Source: Opitutia bacterium
Lineage (GTDB): Bacteria; Verrucomicrobiota; Verrucomicrobiia; Opitutales; UBA953
Assembly: GCA_947463395.1 (NCBI GenBank)
Contig: CANHRV010000018.1
Coordinates: 1 to 14,774 of the forward strand
DNA: 14,774 nucleotides
Direction of reading: 5' to 3'
In this document: one piece after another, positions 5,855 to 13,252 of the stretch
How the letters are laid out: each line of letters opens with the position of its first letter
Numbering within the stretch: position 1 is the first letter of the stretch
Made by a program: the position numbers and the translations under genes
The notes under the pieces: model-generated
What the model was told of the DNA's origin: nothing
The model's database searches: none
Seen by the model: only the letters and a program-made list of their open reading frames with translations

Positions 5855-7024
5855 TTAGGCCTTCAATTTCGTCCAACGCGCATTGGCCTTGGATGATTTT
5901 ACGGCTGCTTCGACAAAGGCCATACCCGTAACCCCATCGTCAATGGAGGGGAAATCGTAGCCTTCTTTCGGAGCCTTACGACCGAGGAGGCGATCGGTAA
6001 TCGCTTCGACCACGGCACGGTAAATGTTGGCAAACGCTTCGATGAAAGCCTCGGGGTGACCAAACGGCGTACGCGTATACTTCTTGGCCTCGGGTCCATT
6101 ATAAGAATTACCACGGCGCCAAACCTGACGAGGAGCCTCGGCAAACTTTACAATCAATTCATTGGGGTGTTCTTGATGCCACTCCAACGAAGCGAGCGTA
6201 CCGTAAACACGAATGTTTAAATTATTTTCATCACCCGTAGAAATTTGAGATGCGTAAAGAATTCCGCGAGCTCCGCCCTTATAACGAACGAGCATATTGC
6301 CATCATCATCTAAGGGGCGACCAGGAATAAAGGTGCTGAGTTCGGCAGCGACTTCATCGATTTCTAATCCCGTAATATATTGTGCAAGGTTTTCGGCGTG
6401 AGTACCGATGTCACCAATGCAATTCGAAATACCTGAAACATTGGGATCCATGCGCCAATTCGAAATCTTCGAGTCTTTCGCTGACTTCAAAGCCGTGATG
6501 GCGTAGCCTTGCGGATACTCGACAACGATTTTGTTAATCTTGCCGAGCTTACCTGCCGCGACCATCGCGCGTGCCTCTTTCACCATCGGGTAACCAGTAT
6601 AATTATGAGTGAGAGCAAAAATCAGACCGCTCTTCTTTGCTAAATCGCGTAATTTCTTAGCCTCCGTAAGAGTATAAGCTAAGGGCTTTTCACAAACCAC
6701 GTGGATGCCTGCTTCAAGAAAAGCTTTGGCAACAGGATAGTGCATGTCATTACGGGCCACGATTGACACGAAGTCGATGCGCTCACCCAGAGGAAGCTTA
6801 GCCTCTGCCTTAGCCATCTCCTGATAGGAAGCGTAGACGCGTTGTGGATTAAGGAATAGGTCCTGACCCGAAAGGCGCGACTTTTCGGGATCGGAAGAAA
6901 AGGCACCTGCAACGAGCTCGATTTGGCCATCGAGTGCAGCTGCCATACGGTGAACCGCTCCAATGAAGGCACCGCGGCCACCGCCGACCATGCCCATACG
7001 AATTTTACGATTTAATGAACTCAT
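5855..7024 (-). CDS. Gfo/Idh/MocA family NAD(P)-dependent oxidoreductase (A)
   Basis: A 389-residue enzyme. The N-terminal Rossmann domain starts with GMVGGGRGAFIGAVHR (about 11-26), the nucleotide-binding loop. CEKPLAYT (111-118) holds the catalytic-region lysine K113, and GDIGTHAENL (204-213) holds D205 and H209, the other conserved active-site residues. The C-terminal beta-sheet domain continues to the end. The GAFIGAVHR and FALTHNYTGYPMV segments put it in a subfamily often found beside sugar-isomerase TIM barrels. Known members oxidise or reduce hydroxyls of inositols, glucosides and keto-sugars; the substrate here is unknown. It is the last gene of the xyl operon, 9 bases after its paralogue, with no Shine-Dalgarno sequence, suggesting translational coupling. 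The family is certain, the substrate open. Confidence 0.9.
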   Translation of the reverse strand: MSSLNRKIRMGMVGGGRGAFIGAVHRMAAALDGQIELVAGAFSSDPEKSRLSGQDLFLNPQRVYASYQEMAKAEAKLPLGERIDFVSIVARNDMHYPVAKAFLEAGIHVVCEKPLAYTLTEAKKLRDLAKKSGLIFALTHNYTGYPMVKEARAMVAAGKLGKINKIVVEYPQGYAITALKSAKDSKISNWRMDPNVSGISNCIGDIGTHAENLAQYITGLEIDEVAAELSTFIPGRPLDDDGNMLVRYKGGARGILYASQISTGDENNLNIRVYGTLASLEWHQEHPNELIVKFAEAPRQVWRRGNSYNGPEAKKYTRTPFGHPEAFIEAFANIYRAVVEAITDRLLGRKAPKEGYDFPSIDDGVTGMAFVEAAVKSSKANARWTKLKA

Positions 7025-7033
7025 AGTAGATAA

Positions 7034-8116
7034 TTAGATAGAAACGGGTTTGCCCGAACGCGCTGAAGCATAAATGGCGTCGATGACCTGCATGAGACGC
7101 AGGGATTGTTCGGGAGTATTCAAAGGTGCAGCTTTACCCTCAATCGCTTCAATAAAATTAGCAGCCGAGGCAGAGCGTCCCATATCCTCACAAGCAGGAG
7201 TGACGATGGATCGGTTCACACTGTTGCCATTTTCTTGAACGTACAATTCGCAAGTGTCGATGGCAGTATCATCCAATCCATCAATGCCGAAGAGGCGCTC
7301 CACCTTGCCACCCGCTTTCGTGCCTTGGAAAACAACAGAAACTTCTTCGCGCTTTACCATTTCAGCCCAAGAAACTTGTAGAGACAAAACTTGGCCGGTC
7401 TTAAAGGAAATAAAACCGTGAGCCGCATTTTCCACATCGGTGGTACCACCCACACGATCAGGAATACCCCAAGGACCCTTAAATGATTTATCCTGAATAA
7501 AATCGTGAAAGGTCTGACCCATCACGTGAGCTGGCTCAGGATAACCCATGAAATACATAGCCAAATCGACCATATGCAAAAGGTCGATTAACGGACCACC
7601 ACCCGATTGTTCTTTCGTGGTAAACCAACCGCCAAAACCAGGAATACCAGTGCGGCGAATCCATTTAGCCTGAGCGGAATTAATTTTCCCCACTTGGCCA
7701 CCTTCGATGTATTTCATCATCGCTTGAGACTCAGGACGAGCACGGTTGTTAAAGTTAAACATCACATGCTTTCCTGACTTTTTCGCCGCTGCGATAATGC
7801 CACCGACTTCTTGAGCATTCAGGGCTGGAGGCTTTTCACAGAAAACATGCTTACCTGCATTTAAACATTGGATAGCTAATGGAGCGTGAAACTTATTGGG
7901 CACGATGATGCTAATTGCATTCAAGTTGGGGTGCGCCGCGAGCATCGCCTCAACCGATTCATAAGCGTGCGGGATACCCCATTTCTCGGCCGCCTTTTTG
8001 GCCGCTCCAGGAGCTGGGTCAGCAACAGCAACCAGATCTGCTTTTGCTAAACGAAATCCCGCAGCGTGATATTGGAGCATGCCACCCGCTCCAATGATTC
8101 CAACTTGTGTAGGCAT
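7034..8116 (-). CDS. Gfo/Idh/MocA family NAD(P)-dependent oxidoreductase (B)
   Basis: A 360-residue paralogue of its downstream neighbour but only distantly similar. VGIIGAGGM (5-13) is the Rossmann glycine loop, CEKPPA (93-98) contains K95, and GGGPLIDLLHMVD (172-184) contains the conserved aspartate and His181. The reading frame is open 18 codons further upstream, into the end of the TIM-barrel gene, but the Rossmann beta strand begins right after the ATG at 8116, so that start is used. It lies 19 bases after the TIM-barrel gene. Two different oxidoreductases flanking one isomerase suggest oxidation and later reduction of a sugar at the same or different carbons. The actual substrate cannot be read from sequence. 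Confidence 0.9.
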   Translation of the reverse strand: MPTQVGIIGAGGMLQYHAAGFRLAKADLVAVADPAPGAAKKAAEKWGIPHAYESVEAMLAAHPNLNAISIIVPNKFHAPLAIQCLNAGKHVFCEKPPALNAQEVGGIIAAAKKSGKHVMFNFNNRARPESQAMMKYIEGGQVGKINSAQAKWIRRTGIPGFGGWFTTKEQSGGGPLIDLLHMVDLAMYFMGYPEPAHVMGQTFHDFIQDKSFKGPWGIPDRVGGTTDVENAAHGFISFKTGQVLSLQVSWAEMVKREEVSVVFQGTKAGGKVERLFGIDGLDDTAIDTCELYVQENGNSVNRSIVTPACEDMGRSASAANFIEAIEGKAAPLNTPEQSLRLMQVIDAIYASARSGKPVSI

Positions 8117-8135
8117 AAACGGCTCAGGCGAAAAA

Positions 8136-9197
8136 TTACTTCTTCTGCTTTGCCTTGTCGAAGGCAGCATCGAAAGCGACTTTGTTAGAGGGGAAAGCTA
8201 AGCGCTTTACGTAAGCACAACTTTCCGTCGCTCCATGGAAGCGATCCATGCGGCCATCCTCCCATTCAACAGAGAGAGGACCAGCATAATCGATATCATT
8301 CAAAGCCACAATCACGTCTTCAAAACGAATATCACCGCGACCCACGGAACGGAAATCCCATGCACGTCGTGCATCACAGAAATCAGTATGGCCACCAAAG
8401 ACACCTACGGTACCGTCACCATGACCCCACCAAACGTCCTTCATGTGAGCGTGGTGAATTTGCTTAGCAAAGGTACGAATGAATTTCACGTAATCAACAC
8501 CTTGGTAACCCAAGTGACTAGGATCGTAGTTAAAACCGAAGCGCTTATGGTGACCGACGGCCTCGAGAGCTCGTTGAGCCGAAGCGATATCAAAAGCGAT
8601 TTCGGTAGGGTGAACTTCGAGAGCAAAATAAACATCATGTTTTTCGAAGGCATCGAGGATTGGCTTCCAACGCTTAGCAAAATCATCATAACCCTTTTGC
8701 AAGAAAGCCTGATTGGTGGGCGGGAAGGCGTAAATTGCATGCCAGATGGAAGAACCCGTAAAGCCATTAACAACCACTTTACCCGAGCCCTTTGCAAACT
8801 TGGACATGTACGATTTACCAGCATCAAAGAATTTACGTGCAGCCTCCGCCGTAAGAATCATTTCCGCTGCAGCACGAGAACGTACGCCCTCGGGATTACC
8901 ATCGCCCCAAATTTGTGGAGAGAGTATCGCCTGGTGACGTTCGTCGATATTATCGCAAGTCGCTTGACCAACGAGGTGCGAAGAAATCGCCCAGCAACCC
9001 AAACCGTTCTTTTCCAACAAAGCCCAAAGAGACTCAATATAGCCCTTCTCCTTTACTGCACGCGTGACATCAAAGTGGTCGCCCCAACAGGCCAGTTCGA
9101 CACCATCGTAACCCATGGCCTTAACCTTGGGTAACAAATCAGCGATAGGAAGATCGGCCCACTGGCCAGTGAACAGAGTAACAGGACGTTGTGACAT
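8136..9197 (-). CDS. Sugar phosphate isomerase/epimerase-like TIM-barrel protein
   Basis: A 353-residue member of the xylose-isomerase-like TIM-barrel (AP endonuclease family 2) group. The metal site seems complete: Glu in LEVHPTE (E194), Asp in NYDPSH (D225), His in HAHMKD (H251) and Glu in VEWED (E311). Other conserved stretches are LFTGQWADLP (8-17), ELACWGDHFD (34-43) and HLVGQA (74-79). Members of this group act as epimerases, isomerases or lyases on keto-sugars; E. coli YcjR, a 3-keto-hexoside epimerase, is a characterised relative in a similar neighbourhood. An in-frame TTG lies 14 codons upstream, but the ATG at 9197 starts just before the first beta strand and is preferred. The gap of 89 bases after xylB may hold an internal promoter. 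Confidence 0.88.
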   Translation of the reverse strand: MSQRPVTLFTGQWADLPIADLLPKVKAMGYDGVELACWGDHFDVTRAVKEKGYIESLWALLEKNGLGCWAISSHLVGQATCDNIDERHQAILSPQIWGDGNPEGVRSRAAAEMILTAEAARKFFDAGKSYMSKFAKGSGKVVVNGFTGSSIWHAIYAFPPTNQAFLQKGYDDFAKRWKPILDAFEKHDVYFALEVHPTEIAFDIASAQRALEAVGHHKRFGFNYDPSHLGYQGVDYVKFIRTFAKQIHHAHMKDVWWGHGDGTVGVFGGHTDFCDARRAWDFRSVGRGDIRFEDVIVALNDIDYAGPLSVEWEDGRMDRFHGATESCAYVKRLAFPSNKVAFDAAFDKAKQKK

Positions 9198-9237
9198 AGT
9201 TGTAGGTGGTTGAGAGGGGTGAGACGTGGATTCAGCC

Positions 9238-9266
9238 AAATTAGCGGACCTTGTTCAAGCGGGCAA
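9238..9266 (-). promoter_or_regulatory. Possible internal promoter before the TIM-barrel gene
   Basis: TTGCCC (9266-9261), exactly 17 bases, then TAATTT (9243-9238), on the minus strand. The -35 box is identical to that proposed for tRNA-Arg. It would let the last three operon genes be expressed apart from xylAB. The -10 box matches only three of six consensus positions. Confidence 0.3.
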
Positions 9267-9286
9267 TGGCTGCCGTTTTAAAAAAT

Positions 9287-10813
9287 TTAGGAAAGTTTCT
9301 TGGCCAATTCGGCTTCGAGAGCGTCATAAGCTGAACGCAAAGCGGGATCGGGCTGAACGACCCCAGGAGCGGGTGCACAGAAAACGGCTTCTAAATAAGC
9401 CATTTTCGCCCCACAAGCAGCTTCGGCTGCTCGCAAGGCAGCACCCAAGGCAGCCGAATCAGAAACTGATAAGCGGAATACTGGGGCTCCAAAAACGTCC
9501 GCAAAAATTTTCGCTATCGCTGGATTATTGGATGCTCCACCCGTCAGAAGAAGTTGCGTGGTCGGCGTACCAACCCAACGACTATGCAAACGCATATTCA
9601 AAGCCTGACCCTCAACCGCGGCACGAGGCAATGACTGCGGAGTGACAGGTTTGCCTAAAGAAATTCGACCAGCAGAACGACGTGGAGTAATCTCGTCCTC
9701 CTCCATAGGCAGAACAGCGGACTGTGCCGCGGGAGAGTGATTAATCGCCGCAGAAAATTCATCCCAATCTTTAAATCCACACTCCCGACGAATCGCTTCG
9801 CGAGCGAGCGATCCATTACGCACACAGATTAAACTCATGCTTCCACCGAGAGGATTGCCAAAGGCGTGTCCCAATCCGGCTGCATCAGTACGAATACCTT
9901 CAATCGCCGCAAAGATTGTGTCGCTGGTCCCTAAACTGATAACCACTTTTCCAGGACGAGAAGCGCCCATGCCCACTAAACTAGAAGGATTATCGCCTGT
10001 ACCAATGACAACCTGACAGCGTGGAGAAAATCCGTAACGAGTCACAAAATATTTAGAAATGGGACCAGCCACCGTTGAACCAGGACGAACGGGGGGAAGT
10101 TTTTTTGCTAAATCGGACGCCGTTGCCTGAAGAGCCGCAGGAGACCAATCACCCTTGCGAATATCCATCAAATTCATCCCCGCACCGTCACCCGTATCAA
10201 TGGCCACGTCAGCCCCAGCTAAAATGGAGGCAAAGAAAGAGGAAACTAAATGAACTCTCTCCGTCTTAGCCCAGGCCTGTGGATTATTTTTAGCGAAACG
10301 ACGAATTTGTGGGCCTGTAAAACGTGGCGTAGCCACACTTCCAGTTAGATCGCAAACGGCTTGGTCACCACCCAGAGCGGCAGCAATTTCAGCACACTCT
10401 TTTACCGTCGAGCCATCCATCCAAATAGGAGAGCTCGCACGTGAGAGTACGGGCTTAATCTTTGTCGCTAAAGAAGTTTGTGGATTACCATCCGCCAAAG
10501 CGGCTTGGTAACCTGCACCGAGATAAACGCTACCATGTTGTTGACCAGAAACTGAAATCGCCTCGATTTGTGAAAGGTCGGTCAGTTTTGCCAGTCGTGT
10601 TAAAGCTAACTCTAATCCATCCAACCAAAGCAGAGGGTCGGCATGAACTTCGCCATTTTGACCTCCGCGAATAAACCCCTCAGGGTGTCCTCGATCCGGA
10701 AAATCAGGACCGAATGCCGCGCGAGCGGTGGCTAGATTCTTTCCAGACTTGGTGTCTAAAACCAAAGCGGTGGCGCTTTGAGTAGACAGGTCCAGACCGA
10801 GGACAACAGCCAT
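9287..10813 (-). CDS. xylB: Xylulokinase, eukaryote-like FGGY family
   Basis: A 508-residue FGGY carbohydrate kinase phosphorylating D-xylulose to D-xylulose 5-phosphate. The N-terminal ATPase strand is LGLDLSTQS (5-13); SGQQHGSVY (89-97) and SPIWMDGST (128-136) form the substrate side; GTGDNPSSLVG (271-281) carries the catalytic aspartate D274; SLGTSDTIF (293-301) and LLTGGASNNP are the nucleotide-binding segments. Several stretches (SGQQHGSVY, RFTGPQIRRF, GDGAGMNLM, TGDNPSSLVGM, EITP) resemble the animal and fungal XYLB-type kinases more than E. coli XylB, from memory of those families. It starts 5 bases after the xylA stop. Specificity for xylulose is supported by the xylA neighbour. Confidence 0.92.
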   Translation of the reverse strand: MAVVLGLDLSTQSATALVLDTKSGKNLATARAAFGPDFPDRGHPEGFIRGGQNGEVHADPLLWLDGLELALTRLAKLTDLSQIEAISVSGQQHGSVYLGAGYQAALADGNPQTSLATKIKPVLSRASSPIWMDGSTVKECAEIAAALGGDQAVCDLTGSVATPRFTGPQIRRFAKNNPQAWAKTERVHLVSSFFASILAGADVAIDTGDGAGMNLMDIRKGDWSPAALQATASDLAKKLPPVRPGSTVAGPISKYFVTRYGFSPRCQVVIGTGDNPSSLVGMGASRPGKVVISLGTSDTIFAAIEGIRTDAAGLGHAFGNPLGGSMSLICVRNGSLAREAIRRECGFKDWDEFSAAINHSPAAQSAVLPMEEDEITPRRSAGRISLGKPVTPQSLPRAAVEGQALNMRLHSRWVGTPTTQLLLTGGASNNPAIAKIFADVFGAPVFRLSVSDSAALGAALRAAEAACGAKMAYLEAVFCAPAPGVVQPDPALRSAYDALEAELAKKLS

Positions 10814-10818
10814 AAGGA

Positions 10819-12129
10819 TTAACGAATGTATTCGTTGATGATATTTTCGAGCAACTCTTGGCGACCCGAGTCAAGACGTGGAGGCTTGATGCCTTGAGCG
10901 TATTTATCGAGCGCAACAAGCGAGGTCTTCTTCTTCTCAATCTTGCGACCGATACCTTTATCCCAAGAAGAGTAACGCTTATCGACAAATTTATCGAGCT
11001 TACCATCCTTGATGATAGCGTGTGCAATCTTCAAGCCACGAGCAAAGGCATCCATACCGCCGATGTGAGCGTGAAAGAGATCCACGGGCTCATGAGATTC
11101 ACGGCGACGTTTTGCATCGAAGTTCAATCCACCCGTGGTGAATCCGCCCATCTTTAAGACACGCAACATAATGTTGGTCGTGAGATAAAGATCGGTGGGG
11201 AATTGGTCGGTATCCCAGCCCAAGAGAGTGTCACCACGGTTCGCATCAATCGAACCAAGAGCATCCGCTCCAATAGCCACTTCGAGTTCATGCTCCATGG
11301 TATGCCCAGCGAGGGTGGCGTGATTGGTTTCGATGTTCAGCTTGAAGTATTTCAAGAGACCATACTCGCGGAGGAAATTAAGGCAGGCCGCGGAATCAGA
11401 ATCGTATTGGTGCGTTGAAGGTTCGCGTGGTTTGGGCTCGATGTAGAACTGACCTTTGAAACCAATCTTCTTCGCGTGATCAACGGCGAGGTGCAATAAA
11501 GCAGCCAAGTGATCGAGCTCGCGCTTCATGTTGGTGTTCAACAAAGTGGCATAACCTTCGCGGCCACCCCAGAAGACGTAACCTTCACCACCGAGTGCCT
11601 TGGTGGCGTCTAAAGCGTGACGTACTTGGCTCGCACCGTAGGCAAAAACATCGGCATTAGGAGAAGTGCCAGCACCTTGTGCGTAGCGAGGGTGCGAGAA
11701 AAGACAGGCGGTACCCCAAAGTAACTTCTTACCCGTTTCCTTTTGATAACCTTTCAACTCTTGCACAACGCGTGCGAGATTGGCGTGCGTCTGGGTCAGC
11801 GTAGAACCCTCAGGAGCGATGTCGCGATCGTGGAAGCAGTAGAAATCAATTTGGCACTTTTCCAGAAACTCGAAGAAAACTGGTACGCGACGCAACGCAT
11901 TATCCAAAGACTCCGAGCCATCGTCCCAAGGCATCAACGCCGTTGCACTGCCAAAGGGATCGCTTAAGCCATTGCGCATCACGTGCCAGTAAGCGGCAGC
12001 GAAACGCATGTGGTCTTTCATTTTTTTGCCACCGACTTTTTCGTCAGGATTATAATGCTTAAAAGCAAATGGATTCTTAGACTTAGGTCCTTCGTAGCGA
12101 ATGACCGGCACATTCTTGAAGTGTGACAT
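10819..12129 (-). CDS. xylA: Xylose isomerase (class II)
   Basis: A 436-residue enzyme interconverting D-xylose and D-xylulose. All active-site landmarks are present: FYCFHDRDIAPEG (96-108) with catalytic H100 and D103, VFWGGREGY (185-193), the metal ligands in FYIEPKPREP (E231, with K233) and NIETNHATLAGH (E267, H270), DANRGD (295-300), GWDTDQFPTDL (304-314) with metal-binding aspartates D306 and D308, and GGLNFDAKRRR (333-343). Length and motifs are those of the longer class II enzymes (E. coli, Bacteroides) rather than the short Streptomyces class. It is the first gene of the operon. The ATG has no Shine-Dalgarno sequence, only a C-rich leader preceded by a possible hairpin. Confidence 0.97.
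   Translation of the reverse strand: MSHFKNVPVIRYEGPKSKNPFAFKHYNPDEKVGGKKMKDHMRFAAAYWHVMRNGLSDPFGSATALMPWDDGSESLDNALRRVPVFFEFLEKCQIDFYCFHDRDIAPEGSTLTQTHANLARVVQELKGYQKETGKKLLWGTACLFSHPRYAQGAGTSPNADVFAYGASQVRHALDATKALGGEGYVFWGGREGYATLLNTNMKRELDHLAALLHLAVDHAKKIGFKGQFYIEPKPREPSTHQYDSDSAACLNFLREYGLLKYFKLNIETNHATLAGHTMEHELEVAIGADALGSIDANRGDTLLGWDTDQFPTDLYLTTNIMLRVLKMGGFTTGGLNFDAKRRRESHEPVDLFHAHIGGMDAFARGLKIAHAIIKDGKLDKFVDKRYSSWDKGIGRKIEKKKTSLVALDKYAQGIKPPRLDSGRQELLENIINEYIR
10821..10836. repeat. 16-bp near-perfect palindrome at the xylA/xylB junction
   Basis: AACGAAT-GT-ATTCGTT has 7-base arms around 2 bases. It overlaps the last codons and stop of xylA and ends 7 bases before the xylB start. It may be chance coding sequence, a protein-binding site, or a small hairpin affecting xylB translation. 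Confidence 0.3.
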
Positions 12130-12397
12130 AATGTAGGGGGATAGAACCCCTAACTTTGAGATTTACCTCAAGCCTGCCAAGAAGGGATTTTTAAAAAATC
12201 GCTGGGGGCTCTTTGTATTTTTTCGCCGAAGGTCGACTTTGAGGTTGCCAGCCACCCCGACGCCCCTTCGCCAGATAACCCTATGAGGCTAAGGGCTTAA
12301 TAAATCCCCCAAGGTTCCCTCCCCCATTCCGGAGTTATTATTTAGACGACTGAGAAGTGTCACTTGCAACCCCGATTCCATCCCTCAGCATCGCCCC
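12130..12397. promoter_or_regulatory. Divergent xylA-panC intergenic region with candidate operators
   Basis: This 268-base gap must carry the promoters of the xyl operon (minus) and panC (plus). Visible structure: TAGGGG/CCCCTA (12134-12152), a hairpin ending 4 bases before the xylA ATG; TTGAG-ATTTAC-CTCAA (12156-12171), an inverted repeat just downstream of a minus-strand TTGGCA (12180-12175) that could be a -35 box; GATTTTT-A-AAAAATC (12186-12200), a perfect 7-base-arm palindrome; ACTTTGAG repeated directly at 12153-12160 and 12236-12243; and AAGTG-T-CACTT (12355-12365) on the panC side. No promoter could be chosen with confidence. Any of the palindromes could be the site of a xylose-responsive regulator encoded elsewhere. 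Confidence 0.45.
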
Positions 12398-13243
12398 ATG
12401 CAGGTTGTCCGCACCGTCCCAGAACTTCAAAAGGCTCTAGCCCCCAAACGACAACAGGGCCTAACCATCGGCTTGGTTCCGACAATGGGCTGCCTCCATT
12501 CTGGACACCAAGCACTTATTGCACGGGCTAAAAAGGAATCCGCCGTCGTGGTTGTCTCGATTTTTGTCAATCCAACCCAATTCGGTCCCAACGAGGACTT
12601 TGCTCGCTATCCGCGGACTTTTGCAGCGGACGAGCAAGCTTGTCGTGAAAGCGGAGCGGATATCATTTTTGCTCCAACCACCGAAGATTTTTATGCCCGT
12701 AATGCTTCAACCTGGGTCAATGTCGGTCAAGTTTCCGAAGGACTCTGTGGGAAATTTCGCCCAGGACATTTTCAAGGCGTGGCCACGGTGGTAACCATGT
12801 TGTTTAATGCTGTTCAGCCTCAAGTCGCTATCTTTGGTCAAAAAGATTTACAGCAACTCGCAGTCATTCGTCGTTTAGTGCGCGACTTGCATTTCCCAAT
12901 CAAAATCATCGCACACGAAACCGTACGAGAGCCAAACGGCGTAGCCATGAGTTCGCGTAATCGTTATTTAAGCGATGACGAAAAGTGCAAAGCGGAATCG
13001 ATACCGAGAGCCTTACAAATGGCGCAAAGTCTCGTCGACAAAGGCGAGACGGACGCACATCGAATCTTAACGGTGGTAAAGGAAAATTTATCGAAGTTGC
13101 CCGATTTCCAAATTCAGTATGTCGAGATTGTGAACAGCGAAACGATGGCCTCTTGCCCAAACATCAAGCGCGGTGAATGCGCCATCGTGATTGCTGGTTT
13201 TTTAGGCAAAACACGACTCATTGATAATCTCATTCTCCGCTAA
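12398..13243 (+). CDS. panC: Pantothenate synthetase (pantoate-beta-alanine ligase)
   Basis: A 281-residue enzyme joining pantoate and beta-alanine with ATP through a pantoyl-adenylate, the last step of vitamin B5 synthesis in the cytoplasm. Motifs in order: PTMGCLHSGHQALI (28-41), the HIGH-like ATP site; FVNPTQFGPNEDF (56-68); LCGKFRPGHFQGVATVV (116-132); FGQKDLQQL (146-154), where the common FGEKD has Gln; and EPNGVAMSSRNRYLS (178-192), equivalent to the KMSKS loop. The length is typical. It is a single plus-strand gene, divergent from xylA and convergent with the lactonase gene, whose stop is 9 bases away. There is no panB or panD nearby and no Shine-Dalgarno sequence before the ATG. Confidence 0.96.
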   Translation: MQVVRTVPELQKALAPKRQQGLTIGLVPTMGCLHSGHQALIARAKKESAVVVVSIFVNPTQFGPNEDFARYPRTFAADEQACRESGADIIFAPTTEDFYARNASTWVNVGQVSEGLCGKFRPGHFQGVATVVTMLFNAVQPQVAIFGQKDLQQLAVIRRLVRDLHFPIKIIAHETVREPNGVAMSSRNRYLSDDEKCKAESIPRALQMAQSLVDKGETDAHRILTVVKENLSKLPDFQIQYVEIVNSETMASCPNIKRGECAIVIAGFLGKTRLIDNLILR

Positions 13244-13252
13244 AAGATTCAA

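Noticed and set aside
8117..8170. N-terminal extension of oxidoreductase B into the TIM-barrel gene
   Set aside because: The extra 18 residues do not resemble the family and the Rossmann strand starts right after the ATG at 8116.
8235..9134. A 299-codon plus-strand open frame
   Set aside because: It lies wholly opposite the TIM-barrel gene, whose frame shows all family motifs; the antisense translation has no recognisable motif or plausible start context.
9198..9239. TTG start giving a 14-residue longer TIM-barrel protein
   Set aside because: The extension is Ser/Pro/Thr-rich and unlike the family; the ATG at 9197 immediately precedes the first conserved strand.
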